Assembly: GCA_026873275.1 (NCBI GenBank)
Contig: JANTUC010000008.1
Location: 1,178,001-1,242,000, forward strand
Direction: 5' to 3'
Origin: Pseudopithomyces maydicus
Taxonomy: Eukaryota > Ascomycota > Dothideomycetes > Pleosporales > Didymosphaeriaceae
Length of the DNA stretch: 64,000 nt
The notes below the pieces were generated by a model. The model was not told where the DNA came from. It saw only the letters and a list, made by a program, of their open reading frames with translations, and did not search any database. Made by a program: the position numbers and the translations under genes. Shown here piece by piece: positions 42,318 to 52,962 of this stretch. Position 1 is the stretch's first letter. The number at the start of each line of letters is the position of its first letter.

Positions 42318-43693
42318 TTACTCTGAAACTTCTCCATCGTCTTCACCTTTATCGCTCCCGCTATCGTCAGATCTTGAATCATCGTCAACTTCGTCATCAT
42401 GATCATCATCTGTTCTATCGTCCTCTTCGCCTTGGGCGCTGTCTCCATCCTCATCGCTGTCGTTGGGGACCACTGATTGTACAGTTCGGGTTGCTGCTGC
42501 TGTTCGACGTGGGCGCCCGGTACTAGAAGTCTCACCCCAAACTGCGGCGCCTGCCTGGATGTCTTCCAAGTCTTTTGCAAATTCCCGTTGCTCTTTTATC
42601 TTTGCCGCTTTCTCGAGGGTGAACCTTCCGTCCATGCCAGCATCTCTCAGCATGCCCTTTAAATGACGGATTTTGTCTTTAGGCGTTTCGCAGTCCTTGA
42701 GCTCCTTTCCCCACACCTTACGAATTCCACATTTTACAAGCCAGCTTTGCAATTGCTTAATCTCTGCCTGGTCCGGGTCATCTTCGACCTTCGTTTTAAC
42801 AGTCTTTGCTTTGGCGCCCTTTGCAGTCCTTGCAGTCTTTGCAGTCTTTGCAGTCTTTGCAGTCTTTGCAGTCTTTGCAGTCTTTGCTGGCTTGCCAGCC
42901 TTATTCTTCCGGTTCTTGACGGGAGTCTCGTCCAAAACGTCCGACATTTCATCGTCCGAAGCATTGTTGTTGGCAGCAGGCGGCGGTGTTGTAGGACGCT
43001 GGAGCTCTTCGGTCGGCAGAGCACTTTGACCTTCTTCCTTGCTCCCCGCAACTTCTCGGGTTTTCCCCGAGGGCCTTCTTGGGGTTTTTTTTGGCGTCTT
43101 GTCCTCTTCATCTGAATCCTCTGTCACCACCCTTTTGGGTCGGCGGGTCGGCGCTATGGGCGGCTCAGTCTCCGACCCAGATAGAGCACCCCCTGCTGGT
43201 GGTGAATCAGGTAGCGCAGCCTCTGACTCTTCGTCGGAAGATGCATTCCTCCTTCGCTTATTAGACTTCTTCGTAGGGGCTGCTGCTTTCCTCTTGGCCT
43301 CACGGGATGCACTATCAGCGGCGGGCTTCTTGGTAACTTTCTGAGCTCCAGGCTTTGCACCGGACTTGGTTTTGGTGGCCTTCTTTGGAGTGGGATCTGG
43401 CGCAGGGTCGTCGGTGCAATAGCGGTTCTGGCAGACGTATTAGTTCGCGCCTGGGTGCCCACGTCGCCTGCCCAGCATACCACGGCGTCTTTGATCCATT
43501 GCTTGCTCTTGTCCTTCCACTCGCCATCCTTGAGAAAGCCAGCAGGCAGCCCCAATTTCTTCTCGGCCCCACTCCGCACGTAGTTGACAGTCAGGTCGTC
43601 GTCGCCGCCTGCCTTGTGGATGGAGATGACGGTGTCTCGAATGCTGTCTGAAATAGCCGCCGCAGACGGAACGCCGGCCTGTGGGTCGGACAT
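42318..43693 (-). CDS. HIRIP3/CHZ-like histone chaperone with DEK-C-like N-terminus
   Basis: Two exons (43693-43481 and 43427-42318) are joined in phase 0 by a 53-nt intron and give 440 residues. Residues 1-75 (DTVISIHKAGGDDDLTVNYV, AEKKLGLPAGFL, DKSKQWIKDAV) look like a DEK C-terminal-type helical domain. A long Lys/Ser/Pro-rich low-complexity part follows, including a run of AKT repeats. Residues from about 320 read EIKQLQSWLVKCGIRKVWGK, then KDKIRHLKGMLRDAGMDGR and FTLEKAAKIKEQREFAKDLE. This pattern matches the C-terminal region of HIRIP3, which holds the CHZ motif and binds H2A-H2B. The tail is strongly acidic (Asp/Glu/Ser). A nuclear role with histones is inferred. It is divergent from TPS1, whose start lies about 1 kb away. 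Confidence 0.78.
42823..42885 (-). repeat. Coding 9-bp tandem repeat, 7 copies
   Basis: GCAGTCTTT (plus strand) is repeated seven times, one copy with a C-for-T change. On the coding strand it gives (Ala-Lys-Thr)n within the basic linker of the histone-chaperone-like protein. Copy number can change without altering frame. Confidence 0.92.
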
Positions 43694-44687
43694 GGCGTGC
43701 TGGGGCGTGCTGGGGGCGTGCGGTGGAGGTGATCAGGCAGGCTGGCAGCAGTCAGACGGTGAGCATTGCTTCTTGCGGGGTCCTGACACAACTCACAGCG
43801 TGAGGAACGTGTGGCCGAGCAGGTAAACAGCTGCGTGAACACGCGAAGGCGCGTTGGATCGCGCCGCGAGATTTAGCCTGCGCGCTCGCAGCTCAGCGGA
43901 GTCGGTGCATGGACCAGCGCGGGGCCCTTGCCGGACGCATCGCCACGTGATCTCGAGGTGGCCGGGGCCCGGGGGTGCATCGCATCCAATCGAGGCACAA
44001 GGCCTGATGCGCATGCAGATCAACGGTGCCAGGCAAGAATACGGTCAGGCACAGCCCGGCGGCCATGGGAAAGCCATAAATATGTGCTCGCAATGCAGCC
44101 GGCCCTCCAGCTGGATCCTGCCCAGGTGTCGGCTTGCCTCTGCGATGTGGCTAGATGCTGATAGCGCCCTGTGCCCTTCCTATGCTCCCCCACAACGCTG
44201 GCTACGTCACAGCCCGCCATGGACTCCAGCTTGCAATTTGCTGCCCTCACCTGCTTTCGCGACAGCCCAACACTGTGCCCCCGTCCTAGCCCTTCCCCTC
44301 TGTGTGGTCCGGTCTTTAGCTCCCAGTCGTTAGCTCCCGCAACCTATTTGGCTCCCACAGCCTGCTCCTTGGCCGCTGCCGCTCAACCTGTGCGCACCTG
44401 CATACTGGTGGGTCTTTTTTCACTGCAAAATCATACTGTCGTCACCCAGCCCGCGCGAGCGAATTCCTTGCAACTGCTGTCGCTGCCGTGCCGCATAATC
44501 CGACCGTCATACCGCTCAACCTGGCCCGTCCGTTCTTCTGGTAACTTCTCGGTGCCAGAACCCCCCGCAGAGTAATACTTCCTCGCCCACGTACTTGCCC
44601 TGCCACCTAACCTAACAGTCCCCTCCAGCAGCCTTAGCTCTACATATCTACCACATAACGCGCGACACCGCACAACATCCCACCAAC
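43694..44687. promoter_or_regulatory. Divergent promoter of the histone-chaperone-like gene and TPS1
   Basis: About 1 kb without a recognised gene and pyrimidine-rich before 44688. CCCCT stress-response cores occur at 44295-44299 and 44620-44624. STRE sites control trehalose synthesis genes in yeast, so they may matter for TPS1; this is inference. Confidence 0.35.
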
Positions 44688-46493
44688 ATGGCTCCCCCGC
44701 CGCCGCCGACAAAATTGCTGCGGCGCCATACTACCGAGGGGCGCCTACTCCTAGTCTCTAATCGTCTTCCCATCACCATCAAGCGCTCGGATGAGGGAAA
44801 GTTCGATTTCTCCATGTCTTCCGGTGGTCTGGTCAGTGGTCTGAGCGGCCTCTCAAAATCTACCACCTTCCAGTGGTATGGCTGGCCAGGCCTGGAGATC
44901 CCCGAGAACGAGATTGGCACGCTGAAGAAGCAACTCAAGGACGAGTACAACGCAGTCCCAGTCATGCTCGACGATGACCTGGCCGATCGTCACTACAACG
45001 GCTTCTCAAGTAGGTTTCTGTAAACTGTGTGCCATCCACTGCTAACCGACAGACTCGATCCTGTGGCCCCTTTTCCATTACCATCCGGGAGAGATTACCT
45101 TCGATGAGTCCGCATGGAACGCCTATACCGAGGCGAACCGCCTTTTTGCAAAGGCCATAGCGAAGGATGTACAGGACAACGACATGGTCTGGGTGCACGA
45201 CTACCACTTGATGCTTCTGCCTGCGATGCTCCGCGAGGAACTCGGCAACACGAAGAAAAACGTCAAGATTGGCTTTTTCCTCCACACACCGTTCCCAAGC
45301 TCGGAAATCTATCGCATCCTTCCTGTGCGAAACGAAATTCTCCTGGGCGTTCTCCATTGCGATCTCATCGGCTTCCACACGTACGACTATGCGCGCCATT
45401 TCCTGAGCAGTTGTTCTCGGATACTGTGAGTTTAGCTAAATCTGTTTTCTCCATATAGTGCAAGCTGACAAGCTATAAGGGGCCTTGCGACGACGCCAAA
45501 CGGTGTAGACTTCCAAGGCAAACTAATCACCGTTGGCGCCTTCCCAATCGGCATCGACCCCGAGAAATTCGACGAAGGCTTAATGAAGCCCAAGGTTCAG
45601 GAGCGCATCCAAGTTCTACAGAAGAAGTTCGAAGGCGTGAAACTTATCGTGGGAGTTGATCGTTTAGACTACATCAAGGGCGTTCCTCAGAAGCTCCACG
45701 CATTAGAGGTCTTCCTAACAGAGCACCCTGAGTGGATAGGCAAGGTCGTCCTCGTTCAAGTGGCCGTTCCCAGCCGACAAGACGTTGAAGAGTATCAGAA
45801 TCTCCGCGCCGTCGTGAACGAGCTTGTCGGTCGCATCAATGGCAAATTCGGGACAGTTGAGTTCATGCCGATTCACTTCATGCACAAGTCGGTCTCTTTT
45901 GATGAGCTCATTGCACTCTATTCCGTTTCCGACGCATGCCTTGTCTCCTCTACACGCGATGGCATGAATCTCGTGTCATATGAGTACATTGCGACTCAAG
46001 AGAAGCGCCATGGCGTTATGATTCTCTCCGAATTCACAGGTGCTGCGCAGAGCTTGAACGGCAGCTTAATTGTCAACCCGTGGAATACTGAAGAGCTGGC
46101 TGATTCCATTCATGATGCCGTCACCATGGGTGATGAGCAACGGGCTCAGAACTACGAGAAGCTCTCTCGGTATGTTCGCAAGTATACAAGGTGAGATTTC
46201 GATTCCTGTTCTTCAATGCGAGTTTTCCGCTAACGGTATGCAGCGCTTGGTGGGGACAGTCCTTTGTTCAAGAGCTCACCCGTATATCGGAGCAAGCAGA
46301 CAGGAAAGTGAAGTTCGCACCACGGGCTGAAGGCGAGGCTGCATTTCATCCCAAGACCTCAGAGAGCCAGGACTCCGCAGTCGGTACCAATACTGAGGCC
46401 ACTGATCAGCAGGCTAGGAGCAATCCATCCGAGAATGGTGCTCCTGTCCCCCAACAAAAGAAAGATGAGGATCTGGTAGCCAATCCTTCTTAG
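44688..46493 (+). CDS. TPS1: Trehalose-6-phosphate synthase
   Basis: Transfers glucose from UDP-glucose to glucose-6-phosphate, giving trehalose-6-phosphate, in the cytosol. Four exons (44688-45009, 45053-45425, 45480-46190, 46244-46493) keep phase and give 551 residues. GT20 landmarks: LLLVSNRLPITI near residue 20, SGGLVSGL near 44, MVWVHDYHLMLLPAML near 155, GFFLHTPFPSSEIYR near 183 and DLIGFHTYDYARHF near 215. Further on are VGVDRLDYIKGVPQKL near 290 and DGMNLVSYEYIATQ near 390. There is no phosphatase domain, so it is the synthase and not the TPS2 type. The C-terminal 70 residues are Ser/Glu/Gln-rich and probably disordered. The short Pro-rich start before the catalytic core is normal for fungi. 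Confidence 0.97.
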
Positions 46494-47320
46494 TTGTGAA
46501 GGGTTGCGATGGAATCATGAACACGAGTTGGCGTAGGGTTGGGCTTCTTTTGAGCGGATCATTGCATGGTATTGCATGGCACTTTGGCGCACGGGACATG
46601 CTCGGACAAGTAGACACGTATGTGGAAGTTCACGCATGAGGGCAGAGAGACGGTGCAAACCATATCACCAACCCCTAGATTTCTTTATTCTCAGAGACAT
46701 TGATCTCCTCCCACAGACGAGCTTTTCTTTAGCAATCTATACCCATCACACACCCTGCACTTTGATCTTTATACGGCCTAACGAGTGAGTAATTTTCTGT
46801 ATTTTGGAACCACATATATGTTCTTCATGATAAGATTGCTATTCCTGCAATGGGGTTTCTGTTTCCTCGCATTCGGTGCAAAATCAGTGCTATTGTGCAT
46901 CGTTTGATCTATCGTATCCAGGTTTCATCCGCTACTCTAATCATTTCAATGAAATCTATGGTGTCAGCAAATTGAACTTCAACTAGCCAAATATTGATAT
47001 TGAACATGCAAGGAGTGTTGAGGATTAAGATGCACATCTATTGTTTTTGGTAGACCACATCGTATTGACTTACCATTCCTCATGTTTGCTGATAACAGAG
47101 GCTCGTGAGATTGACAAACCCGACTAGCGATGCTATATTCACAAAGCCACGTAATGTTCAGCCCCGCACAGCCCCGCAATCAAGCCTTCACAATGTGTCC
47201 TCAAAGAGATGTAATCTGAAGTGTAGATTGGTTGACGGTATATATATCTCCAAGATTGGGTTTCTACCATCAATCACTCATCGAAGCTCGACAAGAGTCG
47301 AGAATTGGTAACTACATCCT
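46494..47320. other. Intergenic, no gene seen
   Basis: 3' flank of TPS1 up to the tRNA gene. AT-rich, with no open frame worth calling. Confidence 0.5.
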
Positions 47321-47401
47321 GGCACTTTGGCGGAGTGGTTAACGCGCGGGCCTGCTAAGCCCGTTCCTTCGGGAGCGTGAGTTCGAATCTCACAGGTGTC
47401 G
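47321..47401 (+). tRNA. tRNA-Ser (GCT)
   Basis: 81-nt class II cloverleaf with acceptor GGCACTT pairing to AGGTGTC. The anticodon stem CGGGC/GCCCG encloses CTGCTAA, so the anticodon is GCT. The long variable arm (TTCCTTCGGGAGC) is typical of serine tRNAs. The T-arm is GTGAG-TTCGAAT-CTCAC. There is no intron. A T5 run at 47406-47410 and another just after are Pol III terminators. Confidence 0.92.
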
Positions 47402-48022
47402 ATCCTTTTTGCCTTTTTGCTCGCATATCATCTGGCATACATCGAGTATGTATGTACGATACTCCCACGATGGAGAGCGGGTGTTCTTTTGTTCCTTCCC
47501 TAAATGCGTCATAAGGGTTGAATGATTACCTGAACTAAACAGCATCGTATTTATTTTCAGCCGTGTTTTTTGCTAATTGCTCCGTCCTGCCACTGTAATA
47601 ACGAGATAACGGCGTAGTGGTCAAGAAAATAAAAGAAAAAGGCCATTAGGGGGCCCCTACGGTTATGTTCCAAGCCAACGGCGAGTCCCAAAATGTATAG
47701 GGAGTTGTATGTGCATAGATGTGAATCGAATAAGTCATATTAAAAAGTCGTAGGGATTTTTCTTAGTGGGAAACCAAGAAAAAAGGTGTGCCTCATGGAA
47801 GGTCGTGCGACATGACCTACCTCTGAACCGTTACATTTGAAAATCATCATATTCTAGACCATGCAATTTTTCGAATTATAATTCCATTCGTAAATTTTTT
47901 TTACCGTCGCCTGTACATAAACATCACAGACGCATATGTTGCAGTCATTGTTTGAAATGCATTTAGTCTACATTGATGTATGCAAGATTTCAACAGCCTT
48001 CCCTTGGCTTCATTGCCCACCT
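47402..48022. other. AT-rich intergenic spacer
   Basis: Between the tRNA gene and the 3' end of the RQC2 gene. No gene seen. Confidence 0.5.
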
Positions 48023-51000
48023 TTACCTTTTCTTGCTGCCCCTTCCACCTCTCGCACTTTTCTTCTTACCCTTTGGATTTGCGCTTAGGCCCCCACCATC
48101 TCTTCCTCCGGCCATCATGACCCTCACTTTCGCCACACTTACTACACTCACAACCTCGGTCTCCTTCCACCCCCGTATTAATTCCATCTCTTTGGGCCAT
48201 ATTCTCTCTACATCCTTGCTCAGTTTATCAGTCGCTCTCGCGTCCTTGCCTGCGTTATCCCACTTCGACAAAATGTCCTTGACGGCCTTCCCGCGCTTCA
48301 GTGACCCAGGCTGCATCTTAGCTTTATACTTGTACGTCGCTAGAGCAGACCATGGTGCACAGATCGGGATTGCGGACAATATTTCGTCATCAGGCAGGGG
48401 GCGGCCAATAAATGCATCTAGACTGTTCAGATTGGCAACGAGAGTCTCATCATCGGCGCCGTCGTCCTCTGGAATGCCATTCCCATCGTGAGCGGCCTTA
48501 CGGGCTTCTTCGGCGGCCTTACCACTTGCTTGGGCACGAATGTGCTGTTCTCGGCGACGCTGCTTGTTTGCTGCTGCCTCCTCCTCCTTAGAACGCTTCT
48601 CTTGGGCAACACTCTCCGCGGCACTGGGGCCAGATTGCGCACCGAGGAGGCGAAGCGCAAGTTGACGGTCTTCTTCGTCTTGGTCCGCATATTTGGCAGC
48701 AAGTTTCTTGGCCTTTGCTCGCTTACCACGAGGTAGAGGTCCCTTTGATGTCTTTGAGGCTTGTGTCGTAACGGTGGCAGGAGGCTTGGGGCCAGAGTAC
48801 GTTTCATTTTCTGCACCAGATGCGCCGTCACTTTCCACTCCGGTATCCACTCCAGATGCAGTGTTGAGTGGCGTCGGAATATCATTGATCGGCTGTCCTT
48901 TCCGTAACAACCTGCGTTCACGGGCTGACAGATGGCGATACCCGGGCTTGGAGATCTTTTCCGAAGCCGCAACGGATTCGATGTCCTCATCCGTCTGTTT
49001 CTGTGCAATCGGCGGTGTATCTGTCTGAGCGGGAGGTTCGTGTGGCCCCCCTTTACTGTGAGAATCGGCAATGCCATTTGCTGCTTGCAGAGGGTTTGTT
49101 TTTCTGGCAGTCTCAGAGTCCACATCACTATCGTCCGACTCTTCAAGCCTGGAGTCAGGGAAATCGTCATCATCTTCGTCAGACCCGGGTTTTGCGTCAG
49201 GAAAGTCCTCCTCACTGTCACTTCCTTCGGCTTGATCTTGAATTATCGAGTCATCCTTGAATTCGCTCAGAGGGTCAACGAAAGGTACCGGGTCGTTGAC
49301 ACGGTGCTTTCGGTGCCGAGCCTTACTCTCCTCGCTGATCTCGAACATGACAGCTAATCCGACTACTAACTGAGCTGGTGGGAGGAATTCTTTCCTGCCC
49401 GTGATGTTGAACAAGCCTGCAGTAAGATATTCTCCCCCATGTCCGATTTTGCTGACCTGTTCAGCCTTGACCCACCATGCGGACATGACAGCCTTCGAAT
49501 CCCATGCCTCTGAAGTGCAGACTGAGAGATGTCCGGCTTGTGACAGTGTCGAAGGTGGTATTGGAGAATCCGGAGTGTCAGGTTTATTTTTAATGACCAT
49601 GGGCACTGCTCCTTTCAGATCAGCGTGTACATAGATGTCGCCCTTACGCAGGTACCTGCGATAAATGATCTCATTTTGAGGGCCATCCTTGCCACCAAGT
49701 ACGAGATAGCCGTCTGACGAGATGAAGTAGATGAATTTCTCGAACCACTGCTGTCTACGCACAGGTCGCAGCACCTCTTTCTCCTGTTTAAGCCCCTTCT
49801 TAAGATCTTCTGCAACCTTACGTTCGTGAGCTTTCATCGCCTTCTCGGATGCCTCTACAGTTCGTGCTTCTTTTCCTTTGGCATTCTTTTTCTGCTCGAA
49901 ATACTCAGTTGAGTTCTTGTACGCGCTTAGTCCAAGGTCTATGTCGATGGATAGTTCAGGTGTTTTGGGTGCGGGGCTTTTCTTGGAAGCTTGTGACGGC
50001 TCGTCTTCCTCATCAGAAGATGCTTCCACAGAGCTAGTCTCGTATCCTTCGTCTTGCTCCTGGTCTGCTTCGTCCTGGGTCGACTCTTCCAAAAGCAACG
50101 TTACCGTGTTTTCGTGCAGCTTCAACGGAAGTTTGATAAGTTGTGCTACAGCATTGCCCTGGTCCTGTTCCCGTTCAATCAAACGAGCAATCTCTCCCCA
50201 GTCCATTCCCTGACCAATGAGACCATTGACTGCAGCGATCGCCTCTTCTACTCTGTGTATATTTGCCAGTATTGCTTCGGCCTTGCGGAAATTGAGCTCC
50301 TGGGTCTGCTGCAATCCACCAATACGACTTTGATGCTCTTTGCGCGCTTGATCTAGCTTCTTCTTGGCGTGGAGTTCACGCTCGTGCAGTTTCGACTCCA
50401 ACTTTTGGCCTTCAATCGAAGAGAAGAATTCGTCCACACACTTGTTGAACCCATTGAATTCAAGGAAGGTGTAATCGGACTGTTTGAACTGTTGTGGCTG
50501 GAAGGGATGGAAGTCGTCGTAGAGCAGGTTCGACTTATCTGATGTGCTCGCCTCATCATTCTCTTTTTCTTCAGCCAGGGCGGGATTCGGTTTGGCTAAT
50601 ATGTAGCCCTTGATTTGATTCGAAGAAGTAATATCCTCGGAGATCTGACGGGCTTGCTGTAGCACGCCCAAAAGCTTCTCCAGTAGAGTGTCGTCAGCCA
50701 GGACGTCCTCAGGTTTCAGTGTGGAATCGAACTCTGCAACGTGTAAGGCATGATCAACGAGCAGTGGTGGGCATTCGGTTATCGAGACGGCAAGCGCTTT
50801 GCGCAACGCGTCCTTTTGCTGTTTCTTCGCCTGCTTGGACGAAATCGCGACCTGCCCTTTTTGCCGGTCCACAGCCTTCTGCAAACCATCACGGAGCCTG
50901 TCTTTGGTCAAGTCCGGGATAGCTGGGTAATTCTGACGCAGGGTCAAGTTGTATTGCAGGCCAACTCTCAGCTGCTCGTGCTCGGCGCCCTCTTCGACAT

Positions 51001-51504
51001 TGCGCAATAGCGCCAAGACCTTCAGGTCGCCATCGGTGAGCACAATGTTTCCACCGGCGTAGAACTCAAAGTATAGCCGGTACAGGCCATCGGAGAACTG
51101 CAGCTCGAGTATGCGGTCGGTGCCGACTTGGGTTACAGAGGTGACCCTGCGTGTCTTGAGGTATTTGCGCAGGCGGGCAACAAAGGCTGAGGGGGCAGAT
51201 GCTGTGGTGCGGGCATAGGACGTAAGGTGGCAGCGGAAGCCGGACTCGATGATCAATTGCTCGCGGTGGTCGGGCTTGTGGAATTTGAAGAGAAAGATGC
51301 GCTGGGTGCAGTCAGCATGCGATTAGGCGGCAGAGGGTTGGAGGGTGGCTACCGAGGAAAGATCATAGACGTTGGTAACTCGCAGGGGGACCAGTGTCTG
51401 GGATAGCTCGTGTGCAATGACCTGCAGTCGTCAGGCAAGCCATCTAGACAGATGAGGAAGGCGGTACGAGCCTTGACGTCGAGAGAGGAAAAGCGCTGCT
51501 TCAT
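48023..51504 (-). CDS. RQC2: Ribosome quality control subunit RQC2/Tae2 (NEMF homologue)
   Basis: Binds stalled 60S subunits carrying peptidyl-tRNA, recruits the ligase Ltn1 and drives CAT-tail addition. Three exons (51504-51472, 51421-51353, 51301-48023) give 1126 residues. Exon 1 encodes MKQRFSSLDVK and exon 2 VIAHELSQTLVPLRVTNVYD, then exon 3 begins RIFLFKFHKPDH. Together they form the NFACT-N domain. The first intron appears to use a GC donor (AAG|GCTCGT...GCAG); using the nearest GT instead would drop Val-Lys. Coiled-coil arms lie around 300-420. The NFACT-R domain starts near 530 (QQWFEKFIYFISSDGYLVLGG, RRYLRKGDIYVHADL). Acidic and Lys-rich linkers follow, and the NFACT-C segment (CAPWSALATYKYKAKMQPG, KGKAVKDIL) lies near 1010. 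Confidence 0.95.
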
Positions 51505-51511
51505 GGCGCTG

Positions 51512-51606
51512 CGTATGTGTGCGTGTATGTGTAAACGTGTGTGTATATGTGTGCATGTGTGTGTGCAGCAGAAGCAGCAGAAGCAGCAGAAGCAGCAGAA
51601 GCAGAA
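51512..51606. repeat. GT-rich tract and (GCAGCAGAA)n microsatellite upstream of RQC2
   Basis: A GT/TG-rich stretch at 51512-51564 is followed by four exact copies of the 9-mer GCAGCAGAA and a partial fifth (51565-51606). It lies just upstream of the RQC2 ATG, probably in its promoter or leader. Confidence 0.9.
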
Positions 51607-51934
51607 TGTGTGGCGCGCGTGCGTCGGGTGGGTGGGGTTCAGGTGGGATGATGACGATGCAAAGGCCACTTTCTGCGCGGCGAGACTAGTGCTACGCACG
51701 TCCCTCCAGAGTGAGTATGGTACAGTACATATGTATATGTAGAGTAGATTACAACACGGCACTCCAGGGCTGTACTGTACGGTAGGCTCTAAGGTACCGG
51801 TGGATTCTTCAGCAACGGAAAGCCACGGGTGGGGAATTCGATCGATTCACGCGGCATGCGCTTCTACCGCAATGCAGCCTCGGCCTGTGCCATTTTTGCC
51901 ATGTTAACTCCTACAACGCCATGTCGCTGGTCTC

Positions 51935-52732
51935 TCACAAGCCCTGTCGTATCCGCTCCGCCAGCTGCCTCTTTCCAAATTCCCATGCGTTCAGGAAGCC
52001 CTGCTCGGAGAGGTCAATGTTCTTCATCGACGTCATGTCCTGGGCCGGCGGCCTGCTGACACGCGAAGCCACCGTGACGGGGTCCGTCTCCAGGATGATC
52101 CCATCGTCCACCAGCTCATCGACGGCGAGCGACTGCGCTTGTTAGCTCCGTGGCCTCGTTCTCGCTCGCCCGCAGGCCTACTCACCACCAGGTCGTAGTT
52201 CTCGATCACCGTGCGCTTGTCCACCGAGTTCCTGTCTTGGGTCAGTCGGCACCTTGTCGAGGGAGGTGCGGCACTCACTTGAGGAGGATGTTGAGCGAGT
52301 CGCGCAGGGCCAGCACAACGCTGCAGCCAGGTTAGCATGGGTCGCGTGGGCACGGCGTGCTCGACATACCTGTACAGCAGCACCTCGTTCTCCTCCGGGC
52401 CGCCGACCACGTAGAGCATGACGTCCGACTCCATCTTGAAGACAATGACCTTCTGGTCATACAGGATGATGTCGGTCGTCTGCTTGGCCGTCTTCTCTGC
52501 ACGCCTGTCAGACCAGCCTCACGGCTTTCCCAGAGCTCGTCGACGCACCGAGCAGGCCCTTCTCAAACGACTTCTGGTCCTTGACCGTCTTGTAGGCTAT
52601 CTGGCCAGGGTAGTCGGCCTGGCCCTGGGGCGGGTGCGGGTTCGAGTAGTATTTGGTGAGGATGCGCGAGCCATCGTCGATGGCGAGGATGAGGATGGCC
52701 GACACGCTGAAGAGGGAGAGGGGCCGCGACAT
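51935..52732 (-). CDS. RET3: Coatomer (COPI) subunit zeta
   Basis: Small longin-domain subunit of the COPI coat, which acts in Golgi-to-ER transport. Five exons (52732-52549, 52496-52370, 52320-52279, 52231-52186, 52132-51935) keep phase across four introns of about 50 nt and give 198 residues, the usual size. Motifs: SLFSVSAILILAIDDGSRIL near residue 5, YPGQIAYKTVKDQKSFEKGL near 42 and DIILYDQKVIVFKMESDVML near 70. VGGPEENEVLLY, ALRDSLNILLKNSVDKR and the C-terminal VTVASRVSRPPAQDMTSMKN segment follow. The acceptor after 52497 is preferred over the one 8 nt upstream because it restores LLEKTAKQT. It is divergent from the mitochondrial repeat protein gene, 230 bp away. Confidence 0.95.
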
Positions 52733-52962
52733 GGTGGTGGTGGTGTGTCGCCGCGGGGGTTTTGGCACAGAGAGACCTGGAGCGGACAAGGTGTCGTCTC
52801 CTCCGCTCCGCCGCACTCGCCTAATTCGCGGCCGCTAGCTTCGCGCGCGTCTGCCCCCGGCTGCAAAAGTCGTGGGCGTGTTTGGGATGCATGCCAGATG
52901 CCAGCTGCCATCACGTACCTACACAGCTGTACGTATACATGTACGCCCGCCCCCGCCTGCAA

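Noticed and set aside
42823..42885. Regular repeat as a CRISPR-like array
   Set aside because: Units are contiguous 9-mers without spacers, and the organism is a fungus.
42663..43115. Cys/Leu/Phe-rich frames opposite the histone-chaperone-like gene
   Set aside because: Produced by the antisense of the (Ala-Lys-Thr) repeat; no independent evidence.
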